DNA of 64,000 nucleotides, from the NCBI RefSeq assembly GCF_014648195.1, contig NZ_BMQQ01000009.1, forward strand, positions 168,938-232,937. Reading direction: 5' to 3'. Each line of letters starts with the position of its first letter. Positions within the stretch are counted from its first letter, which is position 1. This document shows, piece by piece, positions 16,869 to 28,472 of this stretch. This DNA is from Streptomyces purpureus (lineage in GTDB: Bacteria; Actinomycetota; Actinomycetes; Streptomycetales; Streptomycetaceae). The notes beneath the pieces were generated by a model that had not been told where the DNA came from, did not search any database, and saw only the letters and a list, made by a program, of their open reading frames with translations. A program made the translations under genes and the position numbers.

Positions 16869-19112
16869 GTGGGAGTCGAATTGTCAACCGAGCAATTTCG
16901 GGAAGAGCAGCAATTCATCACTGAGCTCTATGCGCGACTCGACCACCTGAGGGAGCAGGCCGAGAGCGCCATGGCCGCGGCGCTCAAGGTCGGCGGGTCC
17001 ACCCTTCAGGCCCGGCTGGAGCGGGACGTGCTCGTCGCCGAGCAGTCCGGGCTGCTCGCCGCCTACAACGCGGGGGAGACCGGCCTGTGCTTCGGGCGGC
17101 TCGTCTTCCGCGACGGGCGGGACCACCACATCGGGCGCATCGGCATCCGCGAGGACGACGCCCACCGCACCCCGCTCGTCGTCGACTGGCGGGCCGAGGT
17201 CGCCCGGCCGTTCTACCTCGCCACCGGCCACACCCCCATGGGCCTGCGCCGGCGGCGGCACATCACCACCCACGGCCGGGACGTCACCGCCCTCCACGAC
17301 GAGGTGCTCGACCTGGAGGACACCACCCGCACCGGACACGAGAGCCGCGACGCCGACGAGGTGCTCCTCGCCGCGCTCGACGCCGCGCGCACCGGGCGGA
17401 TGCACGACATCGTCCAGACCATCCAGGCCGAGCAGGACACCATCATCCGCTCCCCGCACCGCGGGGTCCTCGTCGTCGAGGGCGGCCCCGGCACCGGCAA
17501 GACCGCCGTCGCCCTGCACCGCGCCGCGTACCTCCTCTACGCCCACCGCGAGCAGCTCGCCAAACGGGCCGTGCTGATCGTCGGCCCCAACCCCGCCTTC
17601 CTCGGCTACATCGGACAGGTGCTGCCCTCCCTCGGTGAGACCGGGGTGCTCCTCGCCACCCCCGGCGAGCTCTTCCCCGGCGTACGGGCCACCGGCACCG
17701 ACACCCCGCGCGCCGCAGCCGTCAAGGGCTCCGCCGCCATGGCCGACGCCCTGGCCCAGGCCGTACGCGACCGCCAGCAGGTCCCCGAGCGGGGCGCCCC
17801 GCTGATCGTGGAGCACGACGACGGCGACCTGATCCTCGACTGGGACATGGCCCTCGAAGCCCGCCACAAGGCCCGCGAGACCGACCTGCCGCACAACCTC
17901 GCCCGGCCGCACTTCGTCTTCCGGCTCCTCGACGCCCTCGCCGAGCAGCTCGCCGACCGGATCGGCGCCGACCCCTACGGCGGCCCCAACTTCCTCGGCC
18001 CCGACGACATCGCCCTGCTCGCCAAGGGCGTCGCGACCAACCCCGCCGTGCACGCCGCCATCGACACGCTCTGGCCCCCGCTCACCCCCGAGGAGTTCCT
18101 CACCGACTACCTCGCCGACCCCACCCACCTCGACGACGAGGACGCCGCCGCCATCCGCCGCGAAGGCGGGCCCTGGACCGCCGCCGACGTCGCCCTGCTC
18201 GACGAGGCCGCCGAACTCCTCGGCGAGGACGACTCCGCCGCCCGCGCCCGCGAGGAGGCCGAACGCCAGCAGCAGATCGCCTACGCCCAGGGCGTCCTCG
18301 ACGTGTCGTACGCCTCCCGTACCTACGAGTTCGAGGACAAGGAGGAACAGGACAAGGACGCCTCCGAGGTCCTCTCCGCGCACGACATCATCGACGCCGA
18401 ACGGTTCGCCGAACGGCACGAGGAGGCCGACCACCGCAGCGCCGCCGAACGCGCCGCCGCCGACCGGACCTGGGCCTTCGGCCACATCATCGTCGACGAG
18501 GCCCAGGAGCTCTCCGCGATGGCCTGGCGGCTGCTGATGCGCCGCACCCCCAGCCGCTCGATGACCCTCGTCGGCGACCCGGCCCAGACCGGCGACTCCG
18601 CCGGTGTCGGCTCCTGGGAGCGGATCCTCGCCCCGTACGTCCAGGACCGCTGGGAGCTCGTACGCCTCGGGGTCAACTACCGCACCCCCGCCGAGATCAT
18701 GGAGGTGGCGGCGGAGGTCCGTCGCGCCCACGACCCCGCCTTCGAGCCGCCGAGCTCGGTCCGCTCCACGGGCGTGAAGCCCTGGGAGCGGACCGTGGAC
18801 GACGTGGTGGCGGAGACCGTACGCGCGGTCGGCGACGAACTCCCCGCCGAGGGCAGGCTCGCGGTCATCGCCCCCGCCGCGCTCCATCCGGCGCTGATCG
18901 CCGCGCTCCCGGACGCGGCCCACGGGCGGGTCCCGGATCTGACCCGCCCCGTGGTGCTGCTCGACCCCCGCCAGGCCAAAGGCCTCGAATTCGACACGGT
19001 CCTGGTCGTCGACCCGGACGCGATCGAGTCCGGGGCCGCACACGGGATCAACGACCTCTACGTGGCGCTGACCCGGGCGACCCAGCGCCTCGGGGTCGTC
19101 AGGCGGGCCTGA
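16869..19112 (+). CDS. helD: HelD-like RNA polymerase-associated UvrD/Rep helicase
   Basis: 747 residues from a GTG. An N-terminal coiled-coil arm (about residues 5-65) precedes a superfamily 1 motor: Walker A GGPGTGKT at 205-212, Walker [12 protein letters not shown] near 541-550, GDPAQTGD (motif III), and the C-terminal QAKGLEFD and [12 protein letters not shown] motifs. HelD proteins enter the RNA polymerase channels, release stalled complexes and recycle the enzyme; some actinobacterial members (HelR) protect against rifampicin. No rifampicin-associated element was seen upstream, so a general recycling role is more likely. Its last 14 bases overlap the end of the convergent glgB. Confidence 0.9.
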   Translation: MGVELSTEQFREEQQFITELYARLDHLREQAESAMAAALKVGGSTLQARLERDVLVAEQSGLLAAYNAGETGLCFGRLVFRDGRDHHIGRIGIREDDAHRTPLVVDWRAEVARPFYLATGHTPMGLRRRRHITTHGRDVTALHDEVLDLEDTTRTGHESRDADEVLLAALDAARTGRMHDIVQTIQAEQDTIIRSPHRGVLVVEGGPGTGKTAVALHRAAYLLYAHREQLAKRAVLIVGPNPAFLGYIGQVLPSLGETGVLLATPGELFPGVRATGTDTPRAAAVKGSAAMADALAQAVRDRQQVPERGAPLIVEHDDGDLILDWDMALEARHKARETDLPHNLARPHFVFRLLDALAEQLADRIGADPYGGPNFLGPDDIALLAKGVATNPAVHAAIDTLWPPLTPEEFLTDYLADPTHLDDEDAAAIRREGGPWTAADVALLDEAAELLGEDDSAARAREEAERQQQIAYAQGVLDVSYASRTYEFEDKEEQDKDASEVLSAHDIIDAERFAERHEEADHRSAAERAAADRTWAFGHIIVDEAQELSAMAWRLLMRRTPSRSMTLVGDPAQTGDSAGVGSWERILAPYVQDRWELVRLGVNYRTPAEIMEVAAEVRRAHDPAFEPPSSVRSTGVKPWERTVDDVVAETVRAVGDELPAEGRLAVIAPAALHPALIAALPDAAHGRVPDLTRPVVLLDPRQAKGLEFDTVLVVDPDAIESGAAHGINDLYVALTRATQRLGVVRRA

Positions 19113-21480
19113 GCCAGACCGTCGCCAGCGGCGCCAGCGTCGTCCGGATGCTCGCCGGGCGGCCGTTCCACGGCACGGACTCGGTCTTCACCGGGTCCGT
19201 GCCCACCACGTCGCTGCCGCCGTACCGCGCCGCGTCCGTGTTCAGCACCTCCGTCCACGCCGCGACCTGCTCCGGCACGCCGAGCCGGTAGTCGTTTCGG
19301 ACCACCGGCGAGAAGTTGCAGACCGCCAGCAGCGGCGAGCCGTCGGCGTCGTACCGAAGGAACGCGAAGACGTTGTCCTCCGCCGCGTCGCCCGCGACCC
19401 ACGAGAAGCCCTCCGGGCGGGTGTCCCGCTCCCACAGCGCCGGCGTCGCCGTGTACACCGTGTTCAGGTCGCGGACCAGGTCCCGTACGCCCCGGTGGTC
19501 GCCCGCCGAGTGGTACGAGTCGTCCAGCAGCCACCACTCCGGGCCGTGATCGGCCGACCACTCGGCACCCTGCGCGAACTCCTGCCCCATGAAGAGGAGT
19601 TGCTTGCCCGGGTGGGCCCACATGAAGCCCAGGTAGGCGCGGTGGTTGGCGCGCCGCTGCCACCAGTCGCCGGGCATCTTCGACACCAGCGCCTGCTTGC
19701 CGTGCACCACCTCGTCGTGCGAGATCGGCAGGATGTAGTTCTCGCTGTACGCGTACACCATCGAGAAGGTCATCTCGTTGTGGTGGTACTTGCGGTGCAC
19801 CGGGTCCTTCGCCACGTAGTCGAGGGAGTCGTGCATCCAGCCCATGTTCCACTTCATGCCGAAGCCGAGCCCGCCGAAGCCGCCCGGACCGACCTGGTCC
19901 GTCGCCCGGGTCACGCCGTCCCAGGCCGTCGACTCCTCGGCGAAGGTGATGACACCGGGGCAGCGGCGGTAGACGGTCGCGTTCATCTCCTGCAGGAAAC
20001 GGACCGCGTCCAGATTCTCCCGGCCGCCGTGCTCGTTCGGCGCCCACTGCCCGTCCTCACGGGAGTAGTCCAGATAGAGCATGGAGGCCACCGCGTCCAC
20101 CCGCAGCCCGTCGATGTGGAACTCCTGGCACCAGTACACCGCGTTCGCGACGAGGAAGTTCCGCACCTCCTTACGGCCGTAGTCGAACTCCAGCGTCCCC
20201 CAGTCCGGGTGCGCCGACCGGCGCCAGTCCTCGTGCTCGTACAGCGGACGCCCGTCGAACTCCGCCAGCGCCCAGTCGTCGCGCGGGAAGTGTGCCGGCA
20301 CCCAGTCCATCAGGACGCCGATACCGGCCTGGTGCAGCGCGTCGATCAGGAACTTGAAGTCGTCGGGCGTGCCCATCCGGGCCGTCGGGGCGTAGAAGCC
20401 GGTGACCTGATACCCCCACGAGCCGCCGAAGGGATGCTCCGCGACCGGCATGAACTCGACATGGGTGAAGCCCAGATCGCGGACGTACGCGGGCAGCTGC
20501 TCGGCCAGTTGGCGATAGCTCAGGCCCGGGCGCCACGACGGCAGATGCACCTCGTACACCGAGATCGGCGCCTCGTGGTGCGGCCGGGCGCCCCGCCCGG
20601 CCATCCACTGGCCGTCCTGCCACTCATGGCGCGACTCGGTCACGATCGACGCGGTGTCCGGCGGGCACTCCGTGCGCCGGGCCATCGGATCGGCCCGCAG
20701 CGTATGGCTTCCGTCCGGCCGGGTGATGTCGAACTTGTACCGAGTGCCCTCCTCGATCCCGGGCACGAACAGCTCCCACACCCCACTGGCGCCCAGCGAG
20801 CGCAACGGCAGCCCCGTGCCGTCCCAGTAGTTGAAGTCCCCGGCGAGCCGCACCCCGCGCGCGTTGGGCGCCCACACCGTGAACCGGGTCCCCTCGACCC
20901 CCTGATGACGCATCCGCCGGGCCCCGAGCGCCGTCCACAGCTCCTCGTGCCGGCCCTCGCCGATCAGATACAGATCCAGATCACCCAGCGCGGGCAGGAA
21001 ACGGTACGGATCCCGCATCGGGATCTCGTCGCCGTCGTAGCGCACGAGCAGCTCGTAGTCCGGCACCTTCCGCAGCGGCAACAGCCCCGAGAACAGCCCG
21101 TCGCCGTCCTCGAACAGCTCCGCCCGCAACCCCTTGGCGACCACGGTGACCTCGGTCGCGTACGGCCGCAGCACCCGGAAGACCACCCCGCCGCGCACCA
21201 CATGGGCGCCGAGCAGGGCATGCGGGTCGTGATGCTCACCCGCCAGCAGCCGGCCCCGGTCGGCCTCGTCCAGGGGTGGCGCCGGCCGCACACCCCGGCT
21301 GCCGTTCTTACGAGGCGCGGGCGTACGGGCGGCCGCCGTCTTCGTGGCGGTCCTTCTCGCCGGAGCCTTCTTCGCCGGTTCCTTCGCCGGCTCCTTGGCG
21401 GGCGGCGGCACCACAGGCGCGGACAACTCCTCGTCCGACACCGGACGGGCGGTCTTTCGCGACGGCTGACGGGGGGTCAC
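19099..21480 (-). CDS. glgB: 1,4-alpha-glucan branching enzyme
   Basis: 793 residues from a GTG. It adds alpha-1,6 branches to linear glucan made by GlgE. The first 62 or so residues are a Lys/Pro/Ala-rich, probably disordered tail. Two N-terminal beta-sandwich modules follow (about 75-275), then a GH13 barrel. [13 protein letters not shown] carries the nucleophile Asp, FAEESTAW the acid/base Glu, and SHDEVVHGK the third carboxylate. A C-terminal all-beta domain ends in [11 protein letters not shown]. It is the last gene of the glgE-treS-mak-glgB set; the 237-base gap before it may hold its own promoter. Its 3' end overlaps helD by 14 bases. Confidence 0.97.
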   Translation of the reverse strand: MTPRQPSRKTARPVSDEELSAPVVPPPAKEPAKEPAKKAPARRTATKTAAARTPAPRKNGSRGVRPAPPLDEADRGRLLAGEHHDPHALLGAHVVRGGVVFRVLRPYATEVTVVAKGLRAELFEDGDGLFSGLLPLRKVPDYELLVRYDGDEIPMRDPYRFLPALGDLDLYLIGEGRHEELWTALGARRMRHQGVEGTRFTVWAPNARGVRLAGDFNYWDGTGLPLRSLGASGVWELFVPGIEEGTRYKFDITRPDGSHTLRADPMARRTECPPDTASIVTESRHEWQDGQWMAGRGARPHHEAPISVYEVHLPSWRPGLSYRQLAEQLPAYVRDLGFTHVEFMPVAEHPFGGSWGYQVTGFYAPTARMGTPDDFKFLIDALHQAGIGVLMDWVPAHFPRDDWALAEFDGRPLYEHEDWRRSAHPDWGTLEFDYGRKEVRNFLVANAVYWCQEFHIDGLRVDAVASMLYLDYSREDGQWAPNEHGGRENLDAVRFLQEMNATVYRRCPGVITFAEESTAWDGVTRATDQVGPGGFGGLGFGMKWNMGWMHDSLDYVAKDPVHRKYHHNEMTFSMVYAYSENYILPISHDEVVHGKQALVSKMPGDWWQRRANHRAYLGFMWAHPGKQLLFMGQEFAQGAEWSADHGPEWWLLDDSYHSAGDHRGVRDLVRDLNTVYTATPALWERDTRPEGFSWVAGDAAEDNVFAFLRYDADGSPLLAVCNFSPVVRNDYRLGVPEQVAAWTEVLNTDAARYGGSDVVGTDPVKTESVPWNGRPASIRTTLAPLATVWLRPA

Positions 21481-21717
21481 AGGCAGAGGCTCCTTCTTTT
21501 TTGGGGCTCGGTTCTCCCCCTGGCTTCGCCGGGGGGACCCCCACCGGGGCGCTTCGAGCGTGCGCCGACGGTCGATCGTGCTCGGCTGCTCGTTCCTCGC
21601 AGCCTGCGCGCGTTCTCCCTTTCGGCGCCCGCGCGCCCCTTCGGCTCACTCGCCGAGGCGGTCGCGCGCCGTGGAGGCGGTCGGGGTGGGCGTATGCGGT
21701 TGTGGTTGGGCGGGTGG
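21481..21717. other. mak-glgB intergenic region with hairpin-rich repeat-like sequence
   Basis: The 237 bases contain a hairpin at 21514-21537 (C-rich and G-rich arms around TTC) and nearby GC-rich inverted repeats. The composition resembles short palindromic repeats scattered in Streptomyces intergenic regions. An in-frame upstream extension of glgB is not possible because of stops, and no convincing ORF is present. A ribosome site (GGAG) for glgB is near its GTG. Confidence 0.4.
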
Positions 21718-23088
21718 TCAGGATCGACCGGACAGGCGTTGGATCGCCGCCATCGGGACCGGCAGCCAGTCGGGGCGGTGCCGGGCCTCGTAGACGACCT
21801 CGTAGACCGCCTTGTCCGTCTCGTAGGCACGCAGCAGTGCCGGTTCGGAGCGAGGGTCCGTGCCCGACGCCTCGGCGTACCCGGCGCAGTACGCGTCACG
21901 GCAGCGCGCCGCCCAGGCCGCGTTCCACGGCTGGTGCGTGCGGGCCGCGTAGTCGAAGGAGCGCAGCATCCCCGCCACGTCCCGCACCGGCGGATGCGGG
22001 CGGCACCGCTCGGCCAGCGGCTGGGCGGGCTCGCCCTCGAAGTCGATGACCGACCAGGCGCCGTCCGCGGTGCACAGCGTCTGGCCCAGGTGCAGGTCGC
22101 CGTGGACGCGCTGGGCGCGCCAGCCGCCCGCCGGGACATCCGGCCCGGCCGCCGCCTCGAACACCTTCCGCAGACCCGGGACGTACGGCACGAGCGCCGG
22201 GACCGCCTGCGCGGCCGTCTCCAGCCGCTCGACCATCGCGGCCACCAGCTCCGACGTGCCCGCACCGCGCAGGCTCCGGGTCGGCAGCGCCGCGGCCAGC
22301 GCCGTGTGCACCTCCGCGGTCGCCCGGCCAAGCGCGTGCGCCTCGGCCGTGAACTCGCGGCCCGCAGCCAGCGCCTCCAGCGCCAGCCGCCAGCCGTCCC
22401 GGGAGCCCCGCAGATAGGGCTGGAGCACCCCGAGCGTGCTCGCCTGCGGGCCCTCGCCGGTCTCGAACCAGGCGACCGGGGCGGGCACCCGCCGGCAGCC
22501 GGCGCCGGTCAGCGCGAGCGGCAGTTCCAGATCCGGGTTGGCGCCCGGGCCGATCCGGCGGAAAATCTTCAGGATGTACGCATCGCCGTACACCAGCGAG
22601 GAGTTGGACTGCTCTCGGTCGAGCAGCCGGGGGGCGAGCGCGGCCGGCAGGTCGGCGGTCCCCTCGAAACGCAGCGGTCCGAGCGAGCCCGGTGTGCGCA
22701 GCCGCTCAAGGAGCAGATCGGCCAGGCGCGGGTCGCACAGCCCCTCGTAGACCGCACGGCCGGCCAGCGGGCCCTGGCGGACCCGGCCGATCATCGCCGG
22801 CCCCAGCCGTGGCGGCACCGCGGTCCGTACGCCGAGGAGCAGTTGGTAGCAGTCCGGCGCCGGGCGCGCGGTGTGGTCCGGCTGTTCGACCCGGACGAGG
22901 AGATGCAGCAGACCTGGGCCGGTTCCGTCCAGCGGCAGCAGTTCGGTCGCCGAGACGAGGGAGAAGCCGGTGACCGGCCTGCCCTTTCCCGCGAACCAGC
23001 GCTGCCGGGGCAGCCATTCGCGCAGCAGCGGCGCGAGTGACGGAAGGAGGGCGGCCGGGGCCCGGGTGGTGGAAGCGGTCTCCGGCAT
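21718..23088 (-). CDS. mak: Maltokinase (Pep2-type)
   Basis: 456 residues; phosphorylates maltose with ATP to alpha-maltose 1-phosphate, the donor used by GlgE. An N-lobe cap domain (LPRQRWFAGKGRPV at about 27-40) is characteristic of this aminoglycoside-phosphotransferase-like family. The catalytic loop is HGDLHLGQ (about residue 330) and the metal-binding Asp is in VIDFEGEP. Located between treS and glgB, as in the classical Streptomyces GlgE operon. In some actinobacteria Mak forms a complex with TreS; here they are separate genes with a 220-base gap and a hairpin between them, so partly independent expression is possible. Confidence 0.95.
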   Translation of the reverse strand: MPETASTTRAPAALLPSLAPLLREWLPRQRWFAGKGRPVTGFSLVSATELLPLDGTGPGLLHLLVRVEQPDHTARPAPDCYQLLLGVRTAVPPRLGPAMIGRVRQGPLAGRAVYEGLCDPRLADLLLERLRTPGSLGPLRFEGTADLPAALAPRLLDREQSNSSLVYGDAYILKIFRRIGPGANPDLELPLALTGAGCRRVPAPVAWFETGEGPQASTLGVLQPYLRGSRDGWRLALEALAAGREFTAEAHALGRATAEVHTALAAALPTRSLRGAGTSELVAAMVERLETAAQAVPALVPYVPGLRKVFEAAAGPDVPAGGWRAQRVHGDLHLGQTLCTADGAWSVIDFEGEPAQPLAERCRPHPPVRDVAGMLRSFDYAARTHQPWNAAWAARCRDAYCAGYAEASGTDPRSEPALLRAYETDKAVYEVVYEARHRPDWLPVPMAAIQRLSGRS

Positions 23089-23248
23089 GGCGTCGCGTCC
23101 TTTCCCCGGGCGCAGCTCGACTCGGAATGCGCAGAGTGTCCCGGATTGCGGCTTGACTGTCCGGCTGTGCGGGACGTGTCGGGCGGGGAAGAACCGGATG
23201 GGCCCGACAAGAAGGTCCGGATGGACCAGACGAAGTGTTGTGGGTCAC

Positions 23249-23292
23249 ACTGCCCAGGGCGGGGCGACGGAAACCGCCTCACCCTGGGCAGT
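23249..23292 (-). terminator. Hairpin downstream of treS
   Basis: Perfect 11-base arms (23249-23259 and 23282-23292) lie 17 bases after the treS stop in the treS-mak gap. It may attenuate transcription from treS into mak or stabilise the upstream mRNA. Confidence 0.5.
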
Positions 23293-23308
23293 ACGGGTGA
23301 ACTCCGGC

Positions 23309-25015
23309 TCAACTCGACTTCGTGTCCTGTCGCAGACGGAACCAGTAGAAGCCGTGACCGGCAAGAGTCAGCAGGTAGGGCCACTCGCCGATGGCCGGGA
23401 ATCGCACCCCGCCGAGCAGCTCCACCGGATGCAGCCCGTTGAACTCCCGCAGGTCGAGCTCCGTCGGCTGTGCGAATCGCGAGAAGTTGTTCACGCACAG
23501 CACCAGGTCGTCGCCGTACTCGCGCAGGAAGGCGAGCACCGCCGGATTGGACGAGGGGAGTTCGGTGTACGAACCGAGCCCGAAGGCCTTGTTCTGCTTG
23601 CGGATCTGGATCATCCGCCGGGTCCAGTGCAGCAGCGACGACGGCGAGGCCATGCCCGCCTCGACGTTGGTGACCTGATAGCCGTAGACCGGGTCCATGA
23701 TGGTCGGCAGGTAGAGCCGGCCGGGGTCGCAGGAGGAGAAGCCGGCGTTGCGGTCCGGCGTCCACTGCATAGGGGTCCGTACCGCGTCCCGGTCGCCGAG
23801 CCAGATGTTGTCGCCCATCCCGATCTCGTCGCCGTAGTACAGGACCGGGGAGCCGGGCAGCGAGAGGAGCAGCGCGGTGAACAGCTCCATCTGGTTGCGG
23901 TCGTTGTCGAGCAGCGAGGCCAGCCGCCGCCGGATGCCGATGTTGGCGCGCATCCGCGGGTCCTTGGCGTACTCCGCGTACATGTAGTCGCGCTCTTCGT
24001 CGGTGACCATCTCGAGGGTCAGCTCGTCGTGGTTGCGCAGGAAGATGCCCCACTGGCAGCCCGCCGGGATCGCCGGGGTCTTGGCCAGGATTTCGGAGAC
24101 CGGGTAGCGGGACTCGCGGCGGACGGCCATGAAGATGCGGGGCATCACCGGGAAGTGGAAGGCCATGTGGCACTCGTCGCCGCCGCTGGCGAAGTCGCCG
24201 AAGTAGTCGACGACGTCCTCCGGCCACTGGTTGGCCTCGGCGAGGAGCACGGTGTCCGGGTAGTGCGCGTCGATCTCCTTGCGTACCCGCTTGAGGAACT
24301 CGTGTGTAGCCGGGAGGTTCTCGCAGTTGGTCCCCTCCTCCTGGTACAGGTACGGGACCGCGTCCAGCCGGAAGCCGTCGATGCCCAGGTCGAGCCAGAA
24401 GCGCAGCGCGGAGAGGATCTCCTCGCGCACCGCCGGGTTCTCGTAGTTGAGGTCGGGCTGGTGGGAGAAGAAGCGGTGCCAGTAGTACTGCTTGCGGACC
24501 GGGTCGAAGGTCCAGTTGGAGGTCTCGGTGTCGACGAAGATGATCCGCGCGTCCTCGTACTGCTTGTCGTCGTCGGCCCAGACGTAGTAGTCGCCGTACG
24601 GCCCGTCGGGGTTGGCGCGGGACTCCTGGAACCACGGGTGCTGGTCGCTGGTGTGGTTCATCACGAAGTCGATGATCACGCGCATGCCGCGCTGGTGGGC
24701 GGCGTCGACGAACTCCACGAAGTCGGCCAGGTCGCCGAACTCGGGCAGTACGGAGGTGTAGTCGGCGACGTCGTAACCGCCGTCGCGCAGCGGCGACTTG
24801 AAGAACGGCGGCAGCCACAGGCAGTCCACCCCGAGCCACTGGAGGTAGTCCAGTTTGGCGGTGATGCCCTTGAGATCACCCACCCCGTCGCCGTTGCTGT
24901 CCTGGAAGGAGCGGACCAGCACCTCGTAGAAGACGGCGCGCTTGAACCAGTCGGGATCGCGGTCCTTGGCGGGGGTGTCCTCGAAGGTGTCGGGGACGGG
25001 TTCGTTGACGATCAT
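23309..25015 (-). CDS. treS: Trehalose synthase (maltose glucosylmutase)
   Basis: 568 residues from an ATG at 25015 whose bases overlap the glgE stop (ATGA). It interconverts trehalose and maltose; in this context it feeds maltose to Mak. A GH13 barrel opens with [32 protein letters not shown] carries the nucleophile, [10 protein letters not shown] the acid/base, and [10 protein letters not shown] the third carboxylate. The subfamily-typical [18 protein letters not shown] is present. Length fits stand-alone TreS without a fused maltokinase domain. Gene order glgE-treS-mak-glgB supports the assignment. Confidence 0.97.
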   Translation of the reverse strand: MIVNEPVPDTFEDTPAKDRDPDWFKRAVFYEVLVRSFQDSNGDGVGDLKGITAKLDYLQWLGVDCLWLPPFFKSPLRDGGYDVADYTSVLPEFGDLADFVEFVDAAHQRGMRVIIDFVMNHTSDQHPWFQESRANPDGPYGDYYVWADDDKQYEDARIIFVDTETSNWTFDPVRKQYYWHRFFSHQPDLNYENPAVREEILSALRFWLDLGIDGFRLDAVPYLYQEEGTNCENLPATHEFLKRVRKEIDAHYPDTVLLAEANQWPEDVVDYFGDFASGGDECHMAFHFPVMPRIFMAVRRESRYPVSEILAKTPAIPAGCQWGIFLRNHDELTLEMVTDEERDYMYAEYAKDPRMRANIGIRRRLASLLDNDRNQMELFTALLLSLPGSPVLYYGDEIGMGDNIWLGDRDAVRTPMQWTPDRNAGFSSCDPGRLYLPTIMDPVYGYQVTNVEAGMASPSSLLHWTRRMIQIRKQNKAFGLGSYTELPSSNPAVLAFLREYGDDLVLCVNNFSRFAQPTELDLREFNGLHPVELLGGVRFPAIGEWPYLLTLAGHGFYWFRLRQDTKSS

Positions 25016-27090
25016 GATGTGGGTGACCCTCCGATCGGCGGGGACGGTCGCAGGGTGAGGATGTGCGCAGGCGCGACGCCAGGCTCGAGGCGCACATAGT
25101 TGGCCCTGCCCCAGTGGTAGGTCTCGCCGGTGAGCTCGTCGCGCACCGGGAAGGAGTCGGACCAGTCGAGGCCGAGCTCCGGCATGTCCAACGAGACCGT
25201 GGCCTCCTGGGTGTGGTGAGGGTCGAGGTTTGCGACTACCAGAACGGTGTTCGAGCCCGACCGCTTGCTGTACGCGATGAGGGCGTCGTTGTCCGTGGCG
25301 TGGAAGCGCAGCGAGCGCAGCGTGCGCAGGGCCGGGTGGCGGCGCCTGAGCCGGTTGAGGGTGGTGACCAGCGGGGCGATCGAGCGGCCCTCGCGCTCGG
25401 CCGACTCCCAGTCGCGCGGCCTCAGTTGGTACTTCTCCGAGTCCAGGTACTCCTCGCTGCCCTCGCGCAGCGGGGTGTTCTCGCACAGTTCGTAGCCCGC
25501 GTAGACGCCCCAGGTCGGCGAGAGGGTGGCGGCGAGCACGGCGCGCACCTCGAACGCCGGGCGGCCGCCGTGCTGGAGGTAGGCGTGCAGGATGTCGGGG
25601 GTGTTCACGAAGAGGTTCGGCCGCATGTGGGCCGCGGCGTCCCCGGACAGCTCGGTCAGGTACTCGGTCACCTCGTGCTTGGTGTTACGCCAGGTGAAGT
25701 AGGTGTACGACTGCTGGAAGCCGATCGCGCCGAGGGTGTGCATCATCGCGGGACGGGTGAACGCCTCGGCGAGGAAAATGACGTCGGGATCCGTGCGGTT
25801 GATCTCCCCGAGCACCTTTTCCCAGAACACCACCGGCTTCGTGTGCGGATTGTCGACCCGGAAGATCCGGACGCCGTGGTCCATCCAGTGCCGCAGAATG
25901 CGCACGGTCTCCTGGACGATTCCCGTCATGTCCTTGTCGAACGCGATCGGATAGATGTCCTGGTACTTCTTCGGGGGATTCTCGGCGTACGCGATCGTGC
26001 CGTCGGCGCGGTGGTGGAACCATTCCGGATGCTTCTGCACCCAGGGGTGGTCCGGGGAGCACTGGAGGGCGAAGTCCAGGGCGACTTCCAGGCGCAGTTC
26101 GCGGGCGCGTTCGACGAAGGCGTCGAAGTCCTCGATGGTGCCGAGGCCGGGGTGGACGGCGTCGTGGCCGCCCTCGTGGGAGCCGATGGCCCACGGCACG
26201 CCGACGTCGTACCGGCCCGCCTTCAGCGCGTTGTTGGGGCCCTTGCGGTGGGTGGTACCGATGGGGTGGATGGGCGGCAGATAGATCACGTCGAAGCCCA
26301 TGGCGGCGATGGCCGGCAGCCGCTCCGCGGCCGTACGGAACGTGCCGGGGACGGGGCCGCCGCGCTTGCGCAGCCGGGCCCCCTCGGAGCGCGGGAAGAA
26401 CTCGTACCACGAGCCGAACAGCGCCCGTTCGCGCTCCACGAGCAACGGCAACGCCGGGCTCTGGCTGACCAGTTCACGCAAGGGGAAACGGTCGAGCACC
26501 GCGGCCACCTGCGGCGAAAGGGCCGCCCTGAGCCGCTGGCGGGCCGAGCGCCGCTCGTCGCGCAGCGCGTCCACGACGGCGAGAACGGTCTCGCGGCCCT
26601 CCTTCTTCGGCACGCCCGCGGCGGCCCGCTCATGCAGCTCGGCCCCCTCGGCGAGGACCAGCTCGGTGTCGATCCGGGCGGGGATCTTGATACGGGCGTG
26701 GGCGCGCCAGGTGGCCACCGGATCGCTCCACGCCTCCACGGTGTACGTCCAGCGGCCGACCGCGTCCGGGGTCACCTCGGCTCCCCAGCGGTCGGTCCCC
26801 GGCGCCAGCTCCCGCATCGGGGTCCAGGGCCCGGGGCGGCCGGACGGATCGCGCAGCACGACGTTGGCGGCGACCGCGTCCTGCCCTTCACGGAACACGG
26901 TGGCGGTCACCTGGAACGCCTCCCCTGTCACCGCCTTTGCGGGCCGGCGCCCGCAGTCGACCAGAGGTCGTACGTCAAGCACGGGAATACGGCCAATTTG
27001 CGAGTTCACGGCATCACCTGGGGGTTGCTCAATCGGGTGCGGGTGCGCTCTTTGTAGCTGCTCCGTCGACGACTGGCGGGCTGCGGGCAT
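25012..27090 (-). CDS. glgE: Alpha-1,4-glucan:maltose-1-phosphate maltosyltransferase
   Basis: 692 residues. GlgE transfers maltosyl units from maltose 1-phosphate onto growing alpha-1,4-glucan with release of phosphate. From the ATG at 27090 the protein begins MPAARQSS and soon RIPVLDVRP, like the S. coelicolor isoform as I recall it. An N-terminal beta-sandwich dimerisation domain and an S domain precede the GH13 barrel. [10 protein letters not shown] holds the nucleophile Asp and FLAEAFTRP the acid Glu. [10 protein letters not shown] and [10 protein letters not shown] belong to the maltosyl phosphate pocket. First gene of the minus-strand pathway operon; overlaps treS by four bases. Confidence 0.97.
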   Translation of the reverse strand: MPAARQSSTEQLQRAHPHPIEQPPGDAVNSQIGRIPVLDVRPLVDCGRRPAKAVTGEAFQVTATVFREGQDAVAANVVLRDPSGRPGPWTPMRELAPGTDRWGAEVTPDAVGRWTYTVEAWSDPVATWRAHARIKIPARIDTELVLAEGAELHERAAAGVPKKEGRETVLAVVDALRDERRSARQRLRAALSPQVAAVLDRFPLRELVSQSPALPLLVERERALFGSWYEFFPRSEGARLRKRGGPVPGTFRTAAERLPAIAAMGFDVIYLPPIHPIGTTHRKGPNNALKAGRYDVGVPWAIGSHEGGHDAVHPGLGTIEDFDAFVERARELRLEVALDFALQCSPDHPWVQKHPEWFHHRADGTIAYAENPPKKYQDIYPIAFDKDMTGIVQETVRILRHWMDHGVRIFRVDNPHTKPVVFWEKVLGEINRTDPDVIFLAEAFTRPAMMHTLGAIGFQQSYTYFTWRNTKHEVTEYLTELSGDAAAHMRPNLFVNTPDILHAYLQHGGRPAFEVRAVLAATLSPTWGVYAGYELCENTPLREGSEEYLDSEKYQLRPRDWESAEREGRSIAPLVTTLNRLRRRHPALRTLRSLRFHATDNDALIAYSKRSGSNTVLVVANLDPHHTQEATVSLDMPELGLDWSDSFPVRDELTGETYHWGRANYVRLEPGVAPAHILTLRPSPPIGGSPTS

Positions 27091-27409
27091 GGCCGCTCCT
27101 GTCCGCGTTCACTCGGATAGCGGGTCTACGGCGGATGCACGCCGATTCGGCGACGCGTCTGCGGCGTGCACTCGAGAGTGCGTACCCGGGGAGCCCTGCC
27201 CCGCTTTTCGGCGCGGCAATCCGCCGCTGTGTTAACTACTAGGAGGTAGGGGGGCGCACAAGCCATCGGGGGTGTGCGGGGGGTTCACCGGGGTTGATTT
27301 CCCGCCTCCCGACAGCCGGAAGGCGGGGCGCGGGACCACCGTCCCACCACCCCGCCCACCGCAACGAGCCCCCTTGGGAGCCTCTGGACCCGGCCGGATC
27401 TTGTCCGGA
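27091..27409. other. 319-base gap between glgE and the NmrA-like gene
   Basis: Contains the glgE upstream region and no convincing gene. Features: an inverted repeat TGCACGCCG / CGGCGTGCA at 27136-27144 and 27162-27170, about 50 bases upstream of glgE and a candidate operator; a lower-GC patch GTGTTAACTACTAGGAGG near 27230-27250; and a G-rich/C-rich hairpin at about 27323-27357 that could terminate the NmrA-like gene. The GlgE side matches the normal pathway locus, so this gap probably holds the left boundary of the accessory block. Confidence 0.4.
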
Positions 27410-28354
27410 TCACGCCCCCGCGTTCTGCTCCTCCGTGTTGTTCGACCACACCTGCCACGGCTGGCGGGTCACCCACTCGTCCACCGGCGCGGGGCGCAGG
27501 CCCAACTCGCCGAGCGACAGTCCGCCGTCACCGTCCATCAGCAGTGGGTCAGCCGCCGTGGCCATGTGGTGGTAGATGCCCGACACGCCGGCCGCCGTGG
27601 CCGGGCCGAGGAGCCGGGCGAGGCTGCGCTCGAACTCCTCCGGCAGCAGCGGGAGGTAGCGGACCGCGCGCCCGAGCCCCTGGGAGAAGGCCTGGGCGAG
27701 TTCGTCGCCGGTCAGGGCGCGGGCGCCGCCGATGTCGAACGTACGGCCTTCGAGGCCCTGGCCGGTGAGCGCGGCCAGCGTCGCCCGCGCCAGGTCGCGG
27801 TGGGAGAGCCAGGCCGTGGGCGTGGTCGCGGGCAGGGGGTAGGCGAGGACTCCGTCGTTGACGAGGGCCGGCCCGTTCCACGGGCTGAAGAGGTTGTCCA
27901 GGTAGACCGGCGGGCGCAGCACCACCAGCGGCAGCCCGGCGGAGCGGAAGACCTCCTCCGCGATGCGCCTGGTCTCGAACGCGGGCAGGCGCGTCGGATC
28001 CTTCGGGATGCGGGTGTTGGCGTTGTAGACGAACCGGGCGACACCCGCCTCCAGGGCCGCCTGCGCGATGTTCAGGGCGTAGCGGCGCACCCGCTCCGGC
28101 TCGTACACCAGCGGCATCGTCACGGAGGCGTGCGTCGCGCCCGCGAAGAGGAGGCGTACGTCCTCCGCGTCGGCCAGATCGCCGGCGACGAATTCGAGAT
28201 CGGGCAGTGGCGGCCGGTCGCCGTCCGGGCGGCGGGTCAGCGTACGGATCCGGTGGTTCCGCTCGCTCAGCAGACGGGCCACGGCCCCGCCCTGATAGCC
28301 GGTCGCCCCCACGACCGCGACCCGCATCGGAGTGTGCTCGGACTGATCGGACAT
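27410..28354 (-). CDS. NmrA-like NAD(P)-binding reductase/sensor
   Basis: 314 residues from an ATG at 28354; an internal ATG at 28327 (MRVAVVGATGYQGG) is a plausible alternative. Atypical SDR with the NmrA/isoflavone-reductase glycine motif GATGYQGGAVARLL, the next-strand basic residues RTLTRRP that suit NADP, and LRPPVYLDNLFSP in the substrate region. The Tyr/Lys pair of active SDRs is not obvious, as is common for NmrA-like redox sensors. It is divergent from an AraC-type regulator and next to an oxygenase operon. A role as reductase for an oxidised product or as redox sensor is inference. Confidence 0.85.
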   Translation of the reverse strand: MSDQSEHTPMRVAVVGATGYQGGAVARLLSERNHRIRTLTRRPDGDRPPLPDLEFVAGDLADAEDVRLLFAGATHASVTMPLVYEPERVRRYALNIAQAALEAGVARFVYNANTRIPKDPTRLPAFETRRIAEEVFRSAGLPLVVLRPPVYLDNLFSPWNGPALVNDGVLAYPLPATTPTAWLSHRDLARATLAALTGQGLEGRTFDIGGARALTGDELAQAFSQGLGRAVRYLPLLPEEFERSLARLLGPATAAGVSGIYHHMATAADPLLMDGDGGLSLGELGLRPAPVDEWVTRQPWQVWSNNTEEQNAGA

Positions 28355-28472
28355 ATGTCTGAAGTGCCCTTCGATAGGGTGTGACTGCTGCCGTTCCACG
28401 GCTCTCTCAGGCTGGCCGCGGCGGCTTCGGCCGATCAATTAACAAACCGGGGCGGAAGTTGAAGGATCGTCC

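Noticed and set aside
19495..23040. Open frame of 1181 codons on the plus strand, opposite glgB and maltokinase
   Set aside because: It is the antisense shadow of two clearly recognised enzymes. Composition is His/Arg/Val-rich without any domain, as expected from high third-position GC.
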